Below, piece by piece: positions 1 to 10,308 of a stretch of 64,000 nt of DNA. The notes beneath the pieces were generated by a model, which was given only the letters and a program-made list of their open reading frames with translations, was not told the DNA's origin and ran no database searches. The first letter of the stretch is position 1. Each line of letters starts with the position of its first letter. Position numbers and translations under genes: made by a program. This stretch comes from Microdochium bolleyi. Its lineage: Eukaryota > Ascomycota > Sordariomycetes > Xylariales > Microdochiaceae. The stretch is from contig KQ964255.1 in NCBI GenBank assembly GCA_001566295.1, positions 186,001-250,000 on the forward strand. Reading direction: 5' to 3'.

Positions 1-235
1 ACTGCTTGAAGAAAGCGAAGAGGTTTCTCGTGACTGGGAGTGCCTGGTCGTTGACAATGATGGTCCTGGGCCATTCTGGATCGCCCCAGACGTACGAAAG
101 GGCGAGATAACTGCTACGGGCCTCGGCCAGCGGTTGTATCGTGAGGTGGCCTATGACCCGCCCGAAAGGAGAAAAGTGCACGTGTAGGAGGCGGATTTCC
201 TGCCTTTCGGCGTTCAAGGGCTGGTAGATGCACAT
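1..235 (-). CDS. HET-domain protein, 5' end only (continues off the left edge)
   Basis: This is the N-terminal 78 codons of a gene read leftwards; the ATG is at 235-233 and the frame is open to the edge. The translation begins MCIYQPLNAE and carries EIRLL, then the HET hallmark LALSYVWGDP near residues 44-53, followed by an I-V-N-D segment and LPVTRNL. This order (Y-x-PL, EIRLL, ALSY.WG, VT.NL) is the start of the heterokaryon-incompatibility (HET, PF06985) domain. HET proteins trigger a cell-death reaction after fusion of genetically different hyphae, or act as NLR-like effectors; which one applies here cannot be said from the N-terminus. There are a few in-frame codons upstream of the ATG but no better start. 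Family confidence is high; completeness and function are unknown. Confidence 0.8.
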   Translation of the reverse strand, partial: MCIYQPLNAERQEIRLLHVHFSPFGRVIGHLTIQPLAEARSSYLALSYVWGDPEWPRTIIVNDQALPVTRNLFAFFKQ

Positions 236-1290
236 GGCTAGAGGCACTCTGGCAAGGCGCACGACACGAAGCCGGGCCCTGGTGATGTGGAGGGCAAGAG
301 TCTGGTTCGCACCGGCAACGGCGGGGGGCTCGGCAGACCTTGTGTTTGCATGTGCACCCGGGCACATGCATGTTGGTTGCACCTTCAAAACCCCGTGTTG
401 TTGGTTGGGCTCCATCGATGCCCGGGCAGACCCTCGTTGACACGGCACCGCAGAAGGGGGCATCCGGCTGGGTGACTTTGCTTCCGTAATGATAGTTGAA
501 ACTTTGCCAAGAGGCAACATCTGGCTTGCTGGCAGTCCACCCGTGTGCAGATTGCTCAGCCCGGACTACGCGATTGTGCGTCTTTGCCAAGGATTATTGC
601 CTTAGGAAATCACACGAGCTTTTCATGGTCTCTGGGCGGAACACTCCATCGTGTAAGGGAGACCTATGTACCTATCTAGGTAAGTACGCAGCAACGTGCT
701 CATTCGACTTGCAACCTCATGGTTGTTGGTGTAGCTAGCTCGGGCTTCATCCCACAATCGTAGCTCCTCCCATTAGGGGGACAGATAATCACAAACTAAA
801 TGGCCATGAGAATGTTTGGGATGCAGAGACTGCGGACTTGGCACAGATTCCCTGCCTCGAGAATCTTATCTCAGGCACCAGAGCTGAGCACCTGATCGCC
901 CCGGTTCCGAGGTGTCAAGATATGCTGTGGGCTTGTTTCGTTTCTTTATTTGGGTAGTTCGGTGATCGCCTTGCATCATGAGAATGAACCACATCCCGCG
1001 CGGAACATCGCATGTCCTACAATAAAAGCCACAGGGCAAACAGAGGAGTGACTCATCAATGAGACTGGCTGTTCCTACGGCTGCTTGCCTTGGGCAATCG
1101 GTCTGGTCGGTTTCCAGAGCGACCAGTGCACGCAAGACCAGTGGCCACTGCCAGATCATTTCGCCGACGACACCACGCAAGGTCGGAAAGCCTGTAAGAA
1201 GCGTTCAATTGAAATTCTTCATCTGTGGCTCATGCATTGAGCACCGTCCTTCGCGCAACACCCCTCACGAAGACATGGGACACCGCAACA
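236..1290. other. Intergenic region between divergent HET and IPA-like genes
   Basis: About 1.05 kb without a reading frame I can support. It lies between the leftward HET start and the rightward IPA-like start, so it should hold both promoters. The frames here are short, overlap each other on both strands and show no domain motif. A GTG at 1225 extends the downstream frame by 22 codons, but the first ATG of that frame is at 1291. Confidence 0.5.
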
Positions 1291-3555
1291 ATGCCTTCAA
1301 CAATCGCTGACACGACAGGGGCCCACGAGCCCATTGCACCAGGGCTCAAGAAGAAACATCTCGAGCTCGTCGCCTTTCACAATCTCCATGCCGGCAAAAT
1401 CGAGCGCTTGTGGCGCTCGCTTAACACCACAGAGCGTCTCGCAGCTATCTCGTCCGAGGATCTCCCAGAGCCCATCATCGCCCACGACACAGATGGTGCC
1501 AAGAATTACAGAGAAGAGTTTTGCTGCCTCATTGCTCCGGAGTGGAATGTGCGAGACTTGGTCGAAGCTGGATCCGACCACCTGCTGGACCTTCTCAGGG
1601 CACGAGTCTCGGAAACACTGTTGAACCAGTGCTGCACAGAGCCTGGTGTTGGTGCCAGCAACTCTGTACCCGACCTCGTCGCCGCTTTCAGGTCTCTGGC
1701 GATAAAGGGATATGCGGAATCCAGCCCATCGCACAGGATCAATACCAGCGGAGAGTTCATTGTACTTGATGACAAGGACTGGTATGGGGATGGTAGACTC
1801 GCGCCATCAGGCACGAAAGAGCCAAACATGGAACACTGGGTTCGTGGAGAGCCATTGATACTCCGCCGGACGATTGGTCGTCTTATTCTTTTGCGTCAGG
1901 AGTACACTGTCACCAGACTCTCAAGTCTTTCGCAGCATCTCGTCAAACTCCAGTCTTGGATCACGAAGCAGAATGTGCCGAGCTCGGTCTGGGCTCGTGA
2001 GGGCCAGCGTGCAAAGCACATGAGGTTCTTCGAGGAAATCGAAGGCACAAAGCACACAGTGGGCGCACTCATCGAGCGCTGCTCCAAGCTCAGACGAAAG
2101 ATCGAGGCTGAGCTGGATTTCACCTCGAGAGACCCCTTCGCTTTCCGGAGCGCCACCGCGGCTGCATGGAAACCTTCATGCAGACGTAGATACAATGAAC
2201 AGGCAAGTCGCGATGACTTGGAGGTTGACGAGAAACCTCGCGCCATATTCACGGCCTTCTACGCCTTGAGTGTGCTCTCGAACGATGCAAAGTACTGGGA
2301 ATACATTGTTTCACTTCTCCGAATGTACCAGAGAGCTGGCAACAAGAGAGTGCGGGATGCGATCGTGCACGAAGTCAAGGCAATCGCACAGCAACAAGTG
2401 GAGAGTGCGGCTGTCGGACTGGTCGCTCAGATTGCTGGCGGCCGTGCCTGGAACGTGATTGCAGTCCACTCCAGGAAGCCAACGAAGAGAGAAATGGACG
2501 ATGTTCATGCTCAAAACCTGAGTAGGCGAGACGACCATTTGTCCATCCTCTTGAGTATCTGCCGTCCCGGCATTGACCTGGAGGAAATCATAGCTCATCT
2601 AGAGCTGCTTGGGGCCATACATGAGTACGAGCCTTCCTGGCAGAGGACCCTCAGCTTCTCAGAGAACAATGCTCTTTGCAAGCTTGCCAGGCACGCAGGC
2701 TTCTACAGCGCTGCCATGAACGCCCTTCCAGGAGCGGCGTCTGCAAACATTGAGGGAACCACTACATGGTCTAATGTTTGGAAGGAGCATTGCGCGACGG
2801 TGAAGAAAGGAGCCTGGACCATGGCGAGGGAGGAGAGTGTATGGGGAGACTTTGCCATCGTCGCCCCAAAGATCACTCTACAACGCCTGTACGAAGGCCA
2901 ATATGGATCCTGGGACGAACGTGCTGTGAGAAGACGAGTCGAGATATATGAGAAAGTGGCTTCTGGCCCCGTCTTGGAGAAATCCCTGAAGCATTTCGAC
3001 GCACTTGTCGCATCTTACGAGGCAAGCCCTCGGTCGCCAGCATTACCACTTTCCGCAAGGGCCAGTAGTATCGCAGAGGAAACATCGAAATCTCCTCAGG
3101 TCTCACCCACGCCTATCAAGATCAAGGTCAAGGTCAAAACCCGACCCAAGCAGCCCAGCACAGCGCACAACAAGAAGGATAACCGCTCAGGCAAGCCCGA
3201 CAAGCTGCAGGGATCCGGTTTCCCTGTTGAGGCTTCTGCACCCGACCAGCCGCACCTCATCGTCAAGCCGCAGACCGTCGCCACTTTCACGGCCATCTTC
3301 GCGAAAGCCCAGGCCCGCGGCGACGTCAACTGGACAGCCTTTACCGCGGCCATGACGGACCTCGGCTTCTCCGTGATCCCGAAGCAGGGCGCCATGTACA
3401 CGTTCGCGCCCCCCGCAAACAAGATGCCCGGCACTCAGGGGTTCGGCCTCCACCGGCCTCACAACGGGGTCCTGGAGGGTTTCCGCCTGCTGAACCTCGC
3501 GAGACGCCTGACCAGGCGCTACGGCTGGACCTTGCAGACTTTCGAGTCAGCCTAG
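1291..3555 (+). CDS. IPA-like fungal protein with C-terminal HicA-like module
   Basis: Single-exon gene of 754 codons. The start is the first in-frame ATG at 1291 (MPSTIADTTG). The N-terminal 100 residues match the pattern I know from fungal proteins annotated 'ipa protein': a helix ending ERLWRSL, then a long segment with APEWNVRDLVE and SDHLLDLLRAR. The middle is mostly helical, without recognisable catalytic motifs. Residues near 600-650 form a basic linker (IKIKVKVKTRPK). The last about 95 residues form a compact module containing LGFSVIPKQGAMYTF and GLHRPHNGVLEGFRL, which resembles the small HicA/dsRBD-like fold (glycine-rich loop, then a His near the end of a strand). The biochemical role of the family is unknown to me. 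The HicA-like reading is inference; the family assignment rests on remembered pattern, not on a search. Confidence 0.8.
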   Translation: MPSTIADTTGAHEPIAPGLKKKHLELVAFHNLHAGKIERLWRSLNTTERLAAISSEDLPEPIIAHDTDGAKNYREEFCCLIAPEWNVRDLVEAGSDHLLDLLRARVSETLLNQCCTEPGVGASNSVPDLVAAFRSLAIKGYAESSPSHRINTSGEFIVLDDKDWYGDGRLAPSGTKEPNMEHWVRGEPLILRRTIGRLILLRQEYTVTRLSSLSQHLVKLQSWITKQNVPSSVWAREGQRAKHMRFFEEIEGTKHTVGALIERCSKLRRKIEAELDFTSRDPFAFRSATAAAWKPSCRRRYNEQASRDDLEVDEKPRAIFTAFYALSVLSNDAKYWEYIVSLLRMYQRAGNKRVRDAIVHEVKAIAQQQVESAAVGLVAQIAGGRAWNVIAVHSRKPTKREMDDVHAQNLSRRDDHLSILLSICRPGIDLEEIIAHLELLGAIHEYEPSWQRTLSFSENNALCKLARHAGFYSAAMNALPGAASANIEGTTTWSNVWKEHCATVKKGAWTMAREESVWGDFAIVAPKITLQRLYEGQYGSWDERAVRRRVEIYEKVASGPVLEKSLKHFDALVASYEASPRSPALPLSARASSIAEETSKSPQVSPTPIKIKVKVKTRPKQPSTAHNKKDNRSGKPDKLQGSGFPVEASAPDQPHLIVKPQTVATFTAIFAKAQARGDVNWTAFTAAMTDLGFSVIPKQGAMYTFAPPANKMPGTQGFGLHRPHNGVLEGFRLLNLARRLTRRYGWTLQTFESA

Positions 3556-4704
3556 AACAACTCTTCTCGTGCACGACGATGCGGACAGACGCGGCGGGGA
3601 CGGTTGCGTAGATGGAGTGTTGCAGTCTTGAACCGTCGGCAGGGCATGGGATGACGGATGAGTCACAAAGCCGCGACTTTCAAGTTTTGTGCAGATCACG
3701 GCAGATGTCCCGGGCACACAACAATGGAAAAGGTGTGAGCGTTAACCTGTCAATCGAGTTGGACATGTCATGCCTTGGTGTCTTTTCATCGAGAGATAAC
3801 TCGTACAAATACGAGCAGAGGGCACCTCGTAACAATATTTCACATTTGCAAAAGAGGCGCCAGGAGTCGCATATTCTGGAGCAGAAGACATTGTGCTGGC
3901 TACTACACAGAGAGAAGAAACGGCATGTGCGACAAGAGATCAAGATGAATTCTGCAATAAGTCTTTCCCCGCATCAGGTTTGGTGACTTGAAGCGGCTCA
4001 TGATGGTGCTATGCCTCGACTCGAACTTCCAACAATGCACGTAGTTCAATCTTGTCGCATTGGATGTTTTGCCGTGAGTATCTTCGAAACTTTGCAATGA
4101 AGCTGATGTCAGACCTGCTGCTGAAATGATTAAGACCCCTACTCGGGTCTGCACAGAAAACGTGCCTAGGAACCTGAATGGCAAAATCACCTCATCGACC
4201 TTTCGCAACCCATGAAGATTCCGGAAGTATGTCGACTTACAGAAAGCAGTGTGAGCTAAGCCAACCACATCAAGGACATGGTACAATATACTGAAATGTG
4301 CGCACGGAGCTTGTTAATAGTACGCATTAGTCGAGTAATCTTTTGATGCGCTCCTATATGCTCTGCAGACGCCTGCATGACGCCATGTTATGTAGATAGC
4401 GTGCGCCTCTGAATGGAATGAATGCACCGCCCTTCGCAAAAACCTGACTCCGACACCAGCGGTCCCCTGATCCTAGCCTACCTTAGTATATGGCTGAACG
4501 TGACCTGTGGGACAGTGCCTGACTCAATACAGTGACCCCTCGTGGTCCACTCTCACGTTTCGTAACCTGGCCTCAAGGGCAAAGTGTTACCGTGACTAAC
4601 GTCCAACATGATCAGCAATTGAGCATATCTACTTGTAGCCACGGACTTGCTCAGAGCCTGCCTAGCGTAAGCAGAGGATCGGCTCTTAGCTTCGTAGACG
4701 CACT
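3556..4704. other. Intergenic region, no gene seen
   Basis: About 1.15 kb between two rightward genes. Only short overlapping frames are present (for example at 3612-3986 and 3903-4286 on opposite strands), none with domain motifs, signal peptide or intron structure. It presumably contains the 3' UTR of the IPA-like gene and the promoter of the 2EXR gene. Confidence 0.5.
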
Positions 4705-6258
4705 ATGGCCTCGTTCCCGCTCTTCTCTCAGCTCCCCCCGGAGCTCCGGCTCCGCATCTGGGAGCTCGCACTCCCGGCGCAGCGCCTCATCACCGTGCAC
4801 CTGCTGGATTTCAGCGTGCGCGAGACAGCAGAGACCAAGGAATACACGGACGACGACGGACTCACCACCACAGAGGAGTGGACCATTCGAGACAAAGTTC
4901 AACCCGACGAGGACATCGACTTTTTCGGACCCAAACACGATGGCGCCAGTCCTGACAGCCAAGATGGCACACCCAACCTGCTCCCCACGTCGAAGCTCTT
5001 CTACACGCTGCACTTCCCCAACATACACAGCGACCCGGCCGTACTATTCCGCGTGAACAAGGAGGCCGCCTCGGTTGCAGCGGCGCGGTACCGCCTGTGC
5101 CTGCGTTACCGGCCGACGACATATTCCAGCACAGCCAATCCTGGTGTTCCCAAACACCGACGCACGGCCGTGCTGCCCCTGGATCCGGAGACGGATATCC
5201 TCTTCGTCGACTATTGCGCCGCTGGGAGCGGCGACATCACCGATCCGCTCCTCTGCCTGATTTCCGACTGCCTCGCGTACGACCCGCGCCGCCTGGGACT
5301 CGCACACTTCGCGCTCCGGGCCGAGGACCGCGGGCACATGTTCGGCGGGGCACGCAACGACGGGACATTGCCGCAGTCGGCGCTCCTCGCGAGCGTGACC
5401 CGCGTCCCGAGGGCCGCCGCGCAGGCCAAGGAGGCTGTGTACAACCTGGAGACGCTGTCGCGCGTGCTGCACGCGCAGAGGGACGCAGGGTTCCAGCCGC
5501 GCAGCGGGACGCGGCCCGCAGTCATGGACCACCACAATGTCGCGCTGCCGATCTGGGCTGACACGGTGGCGCTCGAGGCGGCGCCGGCGCCGCTGCCGGG
5601 CGGGGCTGACGCGAGGCCGGTGGGCAGGGACTGGGAGCAGATTGTCCTGCCGGAGGGGCTGGCGTGCCTGCCAACCACCATGTCCGACTGGCTCGATCGG
5701 TATCTGGAGATCGACCGGGGGCCGGACGAGGACAGGGGTGGCAGAGGCCGCTTCGCGAAGAGGTTCATCGTCGCCGAGGACCCGGGGCGACTCCGCGACC
5801 ATCTTCGCAGACATGTCGATGGCCGTGTTGGCTGTGAGGGACACCTAGCCAGCTACGCTCACGCACAAGCCGCTGCCAGGGACCGACGCATCGCGGACGA
5901 GATCAGGAGGGAAGAGAGGCAACAGAATGGCGACAACTACCGCGGCAGGACCATATACAGCCGGCACGAGGAACTCGAGCGCCGCAGCACGCTCCCGCCG
6001 GTCGCCGGGTTCTGGATCTGGTCTCCCGAGGCGCTGGAGCATGCCGAGATGCGGGTGTCATTTGTTCCTGTGGACATGGCGGCGCGAGCGAGACCGCAGC
6101 TCATGAGGTTCTCGCTGGCTGGCGAGTGCCGTGCCGACGCACGAGGTGTCTGTGGGTTCGCTCGTGCTGGCTGTGAAGCACTAGCTCGATCGACGCGTAA
6201 CGATGCGGAGGAGGAGGAGGACGAGAGTTGGGATATGATGGGCCTCAATTTGTATTAA
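4705..6258 (+). CDS. 2EXR-domain protein
   Basis: Single-exon gene of 517 codons. The first 30 residues, FPLFSQLPPELRLRIWELAL, are the 2EXR motif (F-x-x-LPxELRxxIWxxAL), a module very abundant in filamentous ascomycetes and similar in layout to an F-box. About 85 residues later comes LFRVNKEAASVAAARYRLCL, the usual second block (vN+EaR..a...Y), and ETDILFVDYCA follows near residue 160, as expected for the family. The rest is low in recognisable motifs; it ends with an acidic EEEEDE stretch. Molecular function is not established; an adaptor role like that of F-box proteins is only an analogy. GC-rich codon use from about 5200 to 5750 leaves long open frames on the other strand, which I treat as shadows. 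Confidence 0.85.
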   Translation: MASFPLFSQLPPELRLRIWELALPAQRLITVHLLDFSVRETAETKEYTDDDGLTTTEEWTIRDKVQPDEDIDFFGPKHDGASPDSQDGTPNLLPTSKLFYTLHFPNIHSDPAVLFRVNKEAASVAAARYRLCLRYRPTTYSSTANPGVPKHRRTAVLPLDPETDILFVDYCAAGSGDITDPLLCLISDCLAYDPRRLGLAHFALRAEDRGHMFGGARNDGTLPQSALLASVTRVPRAAAQAKEAVYNLETLSRVLHAQRDAGFQPRSGTRPAVMDHHNVALPIWADTVALEAAPAPLPGGADARPVGRDWEQIVLPEGLACLPTTMSDWLDRYLEIDRGPDEDRGGRGRFAKRFIVAEDPGRLRDHLRRHVDGRVGCEGHLASYAHAQAAARDRRIADEIRREERQQNGDNYRGRTIYSRHEELERRSTLPPVAGFWIWSPEALEHAEMRVSFVPVDMAARARPQLMRFSLAGECRADARGVCGFARAGCEALARSTRNDAEEEEDESWDMMGLNLY

Positions 6259-7952
6259 AGAAGCGACCGTGTGAGCCGCAGGTTGTCTCCTCAATCTAAG
6301 CTGTTATACTCTATTCTTCTCGTCACGCAATCATTCTCTACAAAGACTCGGTAACTATCGCGCGGAAGCGCGAACTTATGGTAAACTAAGAGTTGGTCTC
6401 TTTGCAGGCATTTACTGAACTGTTTCCAGTAGTCTAATATCTAAGGTCAACATCTAGGATATTCAGGTATACTGGGATTCTATTACCGTGTCCTAAGGAT
6501 AGAGTCCTACTCAGAGCTTCGGTGTCTAAGAAGTTGGGAAAACCTGACTCCAACCTGGAAATAATCCACAAATCATCATTCTTCTCCGGTGTGCCCTTTC
6601 GTTGTACTAACGATCGTCCTCAACGGCAGTGTTCCCCCCCTTGCTCACGAACCCAGGAGGTGACCCCCTGCCACTGGAGCTGTCATGGCCCTCACATGCC
6701 CACAAACAACATCAACCTGCGTCGAACCGGAGATACATCCTTGCTCCGCGCCCGACTGCAGAGGGCCAGCACGTTTCGGCCAAGACAGCCAAGAGCAAAC
6801 ATAGATCCCATAACTCACGGCGCCAAATTACTACTAATTTCGGGCCTCCTAATTTGCTAGCTCGTTCGTGCCGCCACATCTAGGTACATGCCAGAAGTTC
6901 TCGGTAAGGACTGATGTTGTTGACAATCCACATAGGGCGCACTACGAGGTGAGATGTGGGCGTGCGCCTGGGCCGGCAATTGTTTCCCCGCGCCTGATCT
7001 GGACATGACATGACATGCAGCCTCAGCATTCGCGGGGAAGAAGAGGCTTGTCCACCTCGGATGGAGAAAATATGACGCCTCAGGGTGACACTGCATGCCG
7101 CCACCCTCGACCGCCCACGCAGCCATTCATCGGGGAACCTTGCTGTAGTCCTCATCTGCCGTGTCCCGCGCGCGTCCCTTGGCGGGCACCCTGGGCAATC
7201 AACGCAGTACGGGCATGGAGGCTCCGTTTCAGAAGCGTGATTGGTGGAGACTGGAGCCATGCTAAGATTCCGTCCAGCTGGAAGTGCCGATGAAGGATCA
7301 TTGCCAGACCAGAAGGTTGCATTTTGGGGTCTGCAATCCTTGTCTGACAGCTATATCGCCCTCCCGTACTCCGAGACATCCCTACTGGACTAATACAACC
7401 AGCCTCGTGACCTTCCTCGCTTGCCGCCCCGCGCGAATATGAGTAGCTTATAGTCCCAGACTGGAGTGGCGGGGGTTGGTATCCACAGGTCTACACCCCG
7501 GTGCTCAACTCTAAATGACGGGTTGACGGACAAGGGTCTCTGACAGACCATTTTGCTCGGCGTGGCATCAAATAGAGTATGTGTTGCCTACCCCCCTGCA
7601 CCGCTTCAGCGACGGATATTACTGCTATTCGTGGACTGTTATTTCTCCCCTCCTTTCACGGCTTCCCCTTTGCGATGGGATGATCGCGAGCGCGCATGTC
7701 GAGTACGCTAGCGTGGGTTGCCGGCCTTGAAACATGTTCCTTGTATATTGAAGCTCGGAAACACTCCACCATGGGCATTCGTGTTTGTTCAGTATAAAGG
7801 CCGCTGTCGCCGAGCATCATATCTCCCTCTTCGCCACAGGCAGCTATCCTCTCCAAGCCCGGATCCAGCACTCATTGTCCTCCAGACCAAAAGGCCGACG
7901 TTCATTCCTTCACCACCAAACACCCTCAAATTCCACGATACCGACATTCATA
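6259..7952. other. Intergenic region; promoter side of the pectate lyase gene
   Basis: About 1.7 kb without a supportable gene. It is richer in A+T than the flanking genes, especially 6290-6520. Overlapping frames around 6522-7380 lack motifs and occur on both strands. The right end holds a TATA-like element and a pyrimidine/CA-rich leader of the pectate lyase gene. Confidence 0.5.
7793..7798 (+). promoter_or_regulatory. TATA-like element upstream of the pectate lyase
   Basis: TATAAA within AGTATAAAGG, 155-160 bp upstream of the ATG at 7953. The leader between them is C-rich with few G, as is common in strongly expressed, inducible fungal genes. Position and sequence fit a core promoter; no transcript start can be seen directly. 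Confidence 0.5.
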
Positions 7953-9287
7953 ATGCACACCCTCGCGTACCTCACCGCCGCCGCCGCGGTCCTCGCCCCC
8001 TCCGCGGTCGTCCAGGCCAGCCCCATCACCGTCGCTGCCGCCGCGGCGAACTGCAACAGCCCCAACTATGCGGTCGTCGGCTACGGCGCTGGCACCACGG
8101 GCGGTGGCAGCGGCAGCGGCACGACCGTGACGTCGTGCGCCGCCCTCACCACAGCCGCCAAGGCCGGCGGTGTTATCAAGGTGTCCGGCAACCTCTCCGG
8201 GTGCGGCATCGTCGACCTCAAGAGCGACACCACCGTGACTGGTGTTGGTGCCAACTCTGGTAGGTGTGCCTGGAAAATATGAATGCCCCAAGAGGTGGAG
8301 ATGGGGGAGCGTGCCGATCCAAATATGGAATTCGCTGACCATGAGAACTTTCACCGTGCAGGTCTGACTGGTGGTGGCTTCCGCGTCAAGAGCGCCAACA
8401 ATGTCATCATCCGCAACTTGAAGCTCAAGAACTCGCCCGAGGGCAAGGACCTGATTGAGATCCAGAAGTCGACCAAGGTCTGGGTTGACCACATGGACGT
8501 GAGTTTCTTGCCTCCCACAAACCTTTCGTAAACAGGCTTCGTAGACGCGCAACCACTGACACACAAATCACCGGCAACAGCTCTCCAACAACGGCATCAC
8601 CGGCGACAAGGACTTCTACGACGGTCTCCTGGACATTACGCACGCCGCCGATTTCATCACGGTGTCGTACACCAAGTTCCACGACCACGTAAGTCTCTAT
8701 CCCCCTTCTCTGACCACAACCATGATACCAGCACAGTGGCATTCTTGCTGACACCATTCTCTTTCCCCAAACACAGTGGAAGGGCTCCCTGATCGGCCAC
8801 AGCGACAACAACGCGGCCGAGGACAAGGGCAAGCTGCACGTGACGTACCACCACAACCTGTTCACCAACGTCAACTCGCGGCTGCCGTCGGTGCGCTTCG
8901 GCACGGTGCACCTGTACAGCTCGTGCTACGAGGGCAACCCGACGTCGGGCATCAACTCGCGCATGGGCGCTCAGGTGCTCGTCGAGCACTCGTCGTTCGC
9001 CGACACCAAGCTCGCCATCGTGACGGACCTCGACAGCGACCAGAACGGCTTCGCCGTCAGTCGCGACAACGTGCTGTCCGGCAGCACGACCACGCGCATC
9101 ACCAACCCGGGCAGCCTGACGAGCGTGCCGTACAGCTACACGTAAGTACTTCCGTCTCTTTTTCTTCTCTGTCCTCTGTTTTGGTGTAGCTGCGAGACTG
9201 ACACGACTTCTCGCACACAGTGCCGATGCTGCCTCGTGCGTCTGCAAGATGGTCAAGTCCTTCGCGGGCACTGGCATCGTTGCCTAA
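7953..9287 (+). CDS. Secreted pectate lyase, polysaccharide lyase family 1 (five exons)
   Basis: Exons 7953-8259, 8362-8498, 8581-8688, 8777-9141 and 9221-9287 join in phase to 327 aa. Introns have GTAGGT, GTGAGT, GTAAGT and GTAAGT donors. The first about 19 residues (MHTLAYLTAAAAVLAPSAVV) are a signal peptide. Family 1 hallmarks follow in order: VWVDHMD (about 142-148), DKDFYDGLLDI with acidic Ca2+-binding candidates, HHNLFTNVNSRLPSVRFG with the R-x-P-x-x-R signature (R219 the likely catalytic base, R224), and the parallel beta-helix repeats. It ends in CVCKMVKSFAGTGIVA. The enzyme would cleave polygalacturonate by beta-elimination outside the cell; the RLPSVR arginine pair favours pectate over pectin lyase, though exact specificity is inference. 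At 327 aa the length is normal for the family. Confidence 0.93.
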
Positions 9288-10308
9288 GCGGGGTGCTGGA
9301 AGCTGTCGGGCGTGGCACGGCCGATTTGGAGGAAGTGCTGTGGTTGCGGATGCCAGCACGGGTACAAAATTTCTTGAATGAGCGCTCCTGTGGCCGGAGC
9401 AGGACAAACCTTCTTCTTCGTATATACGTACCTTTATCTGTACCAAATAACCTGCAATTGCACAGAGCAGACATTTTTGACTTCCATTCCGACAAAGAAA
9501 CCGTGATGGTGCAGGCCGAGGGGTGTTTCAGGAAGGTGAGTGGATGCGGGTGTTTGTTCCTGGAGATTGCGTGCTTATGTCAGCACATGCCAGAGCCTCT
9601 GCAAACGGCGCGGGCGTGCCGAGTGCCGCACGCGCCGGGGTCGACGTTGATGCCAAGCACGTTCTTTGTTCGATGGTGGTGGGGCCTGCAATCTCGCGCC
9701 AGCTTCGGGCGCATCACGGCACTGCGCTGCCGTGGCAGCCCTACGTCCCCTCCTGGATAGGTACAGTCATATGCACAGGCGCCCACGATGGCCTCAGGTT
9801 GGTGCCGCGCCTGCCGTTGCCAGCGTAGGACGCAACGGGACGCCCCGAAGCCGAGACGTGCACTGTCTGGCGGCCTCCGCCAGGCCTCCTGAGTCGCAAT
9901 GGCACGCCTGCCCATCCACCAGCCCATCCACCTGCAACCTGCATGTGGAACATCGACAATGTGCCTGCCGCGCCGGCCCCACATGAACACAGCTTCGGGT
10001 CTAGCGCGGCAGTGGCGCCCATTTTGTTGTCCCCCATGACGATCTAGACGATCACCGACCACGCCCGCCGCACCTCACCCGCACGCCATCGCTCCTTCCT
10101 CGCGAGCTCTGCTCAACTCTCCCACACCCTCCAAGCAATCGCAGCTTGCGCATCCTCCCCTCTTTGATCGTCAGCTTCACTGCCGACAGCCCAATTCCTG
10201 ATCCCGCGAGCCTCATCTTGCACAGCGACGACGCTACCCCTGGTCGCATCGTGCTCCCGTCCCGTCACATCTCCTCGCACGTCGTCACACGCCAGTCGGC
10301 CCTCCAAC
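9288..10308. other. Intergenic region between pectate lyase and PNS1
   Basis: About 1.0 kb. The first 200 bp should be the 3' UTR of the pectate lyase. Frames at 9523-9828 and 9580-10062 overlap on opposite strands and lack motifs. The last 250 bp is C-rich with clustered CCTC/CATC, typical of a fungal 5' leader. Confidence 0.45.

Noticed and set aside
114..590. 158-codon minus-strand frame at the left edge
   Set aside because: It overlaps the HET frame in another phase, begins upstream of the HET ATG and has no motif; the HET frame carries clear conserved blocks.
1225..1290. 22-codon extension of the IPA-like protein
   Set aside because: The codon at 1225 is GTG; the first ATG in frame is at 1291, next to the conserved N-terminus.
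7926..8564. 212-codon minus-strand frame over the pectate lyase
   Set aside because: Antisense shadow of a GC-rich exon; the plus strand has a signal peptide, PL1 motifs and four in-phase introns.
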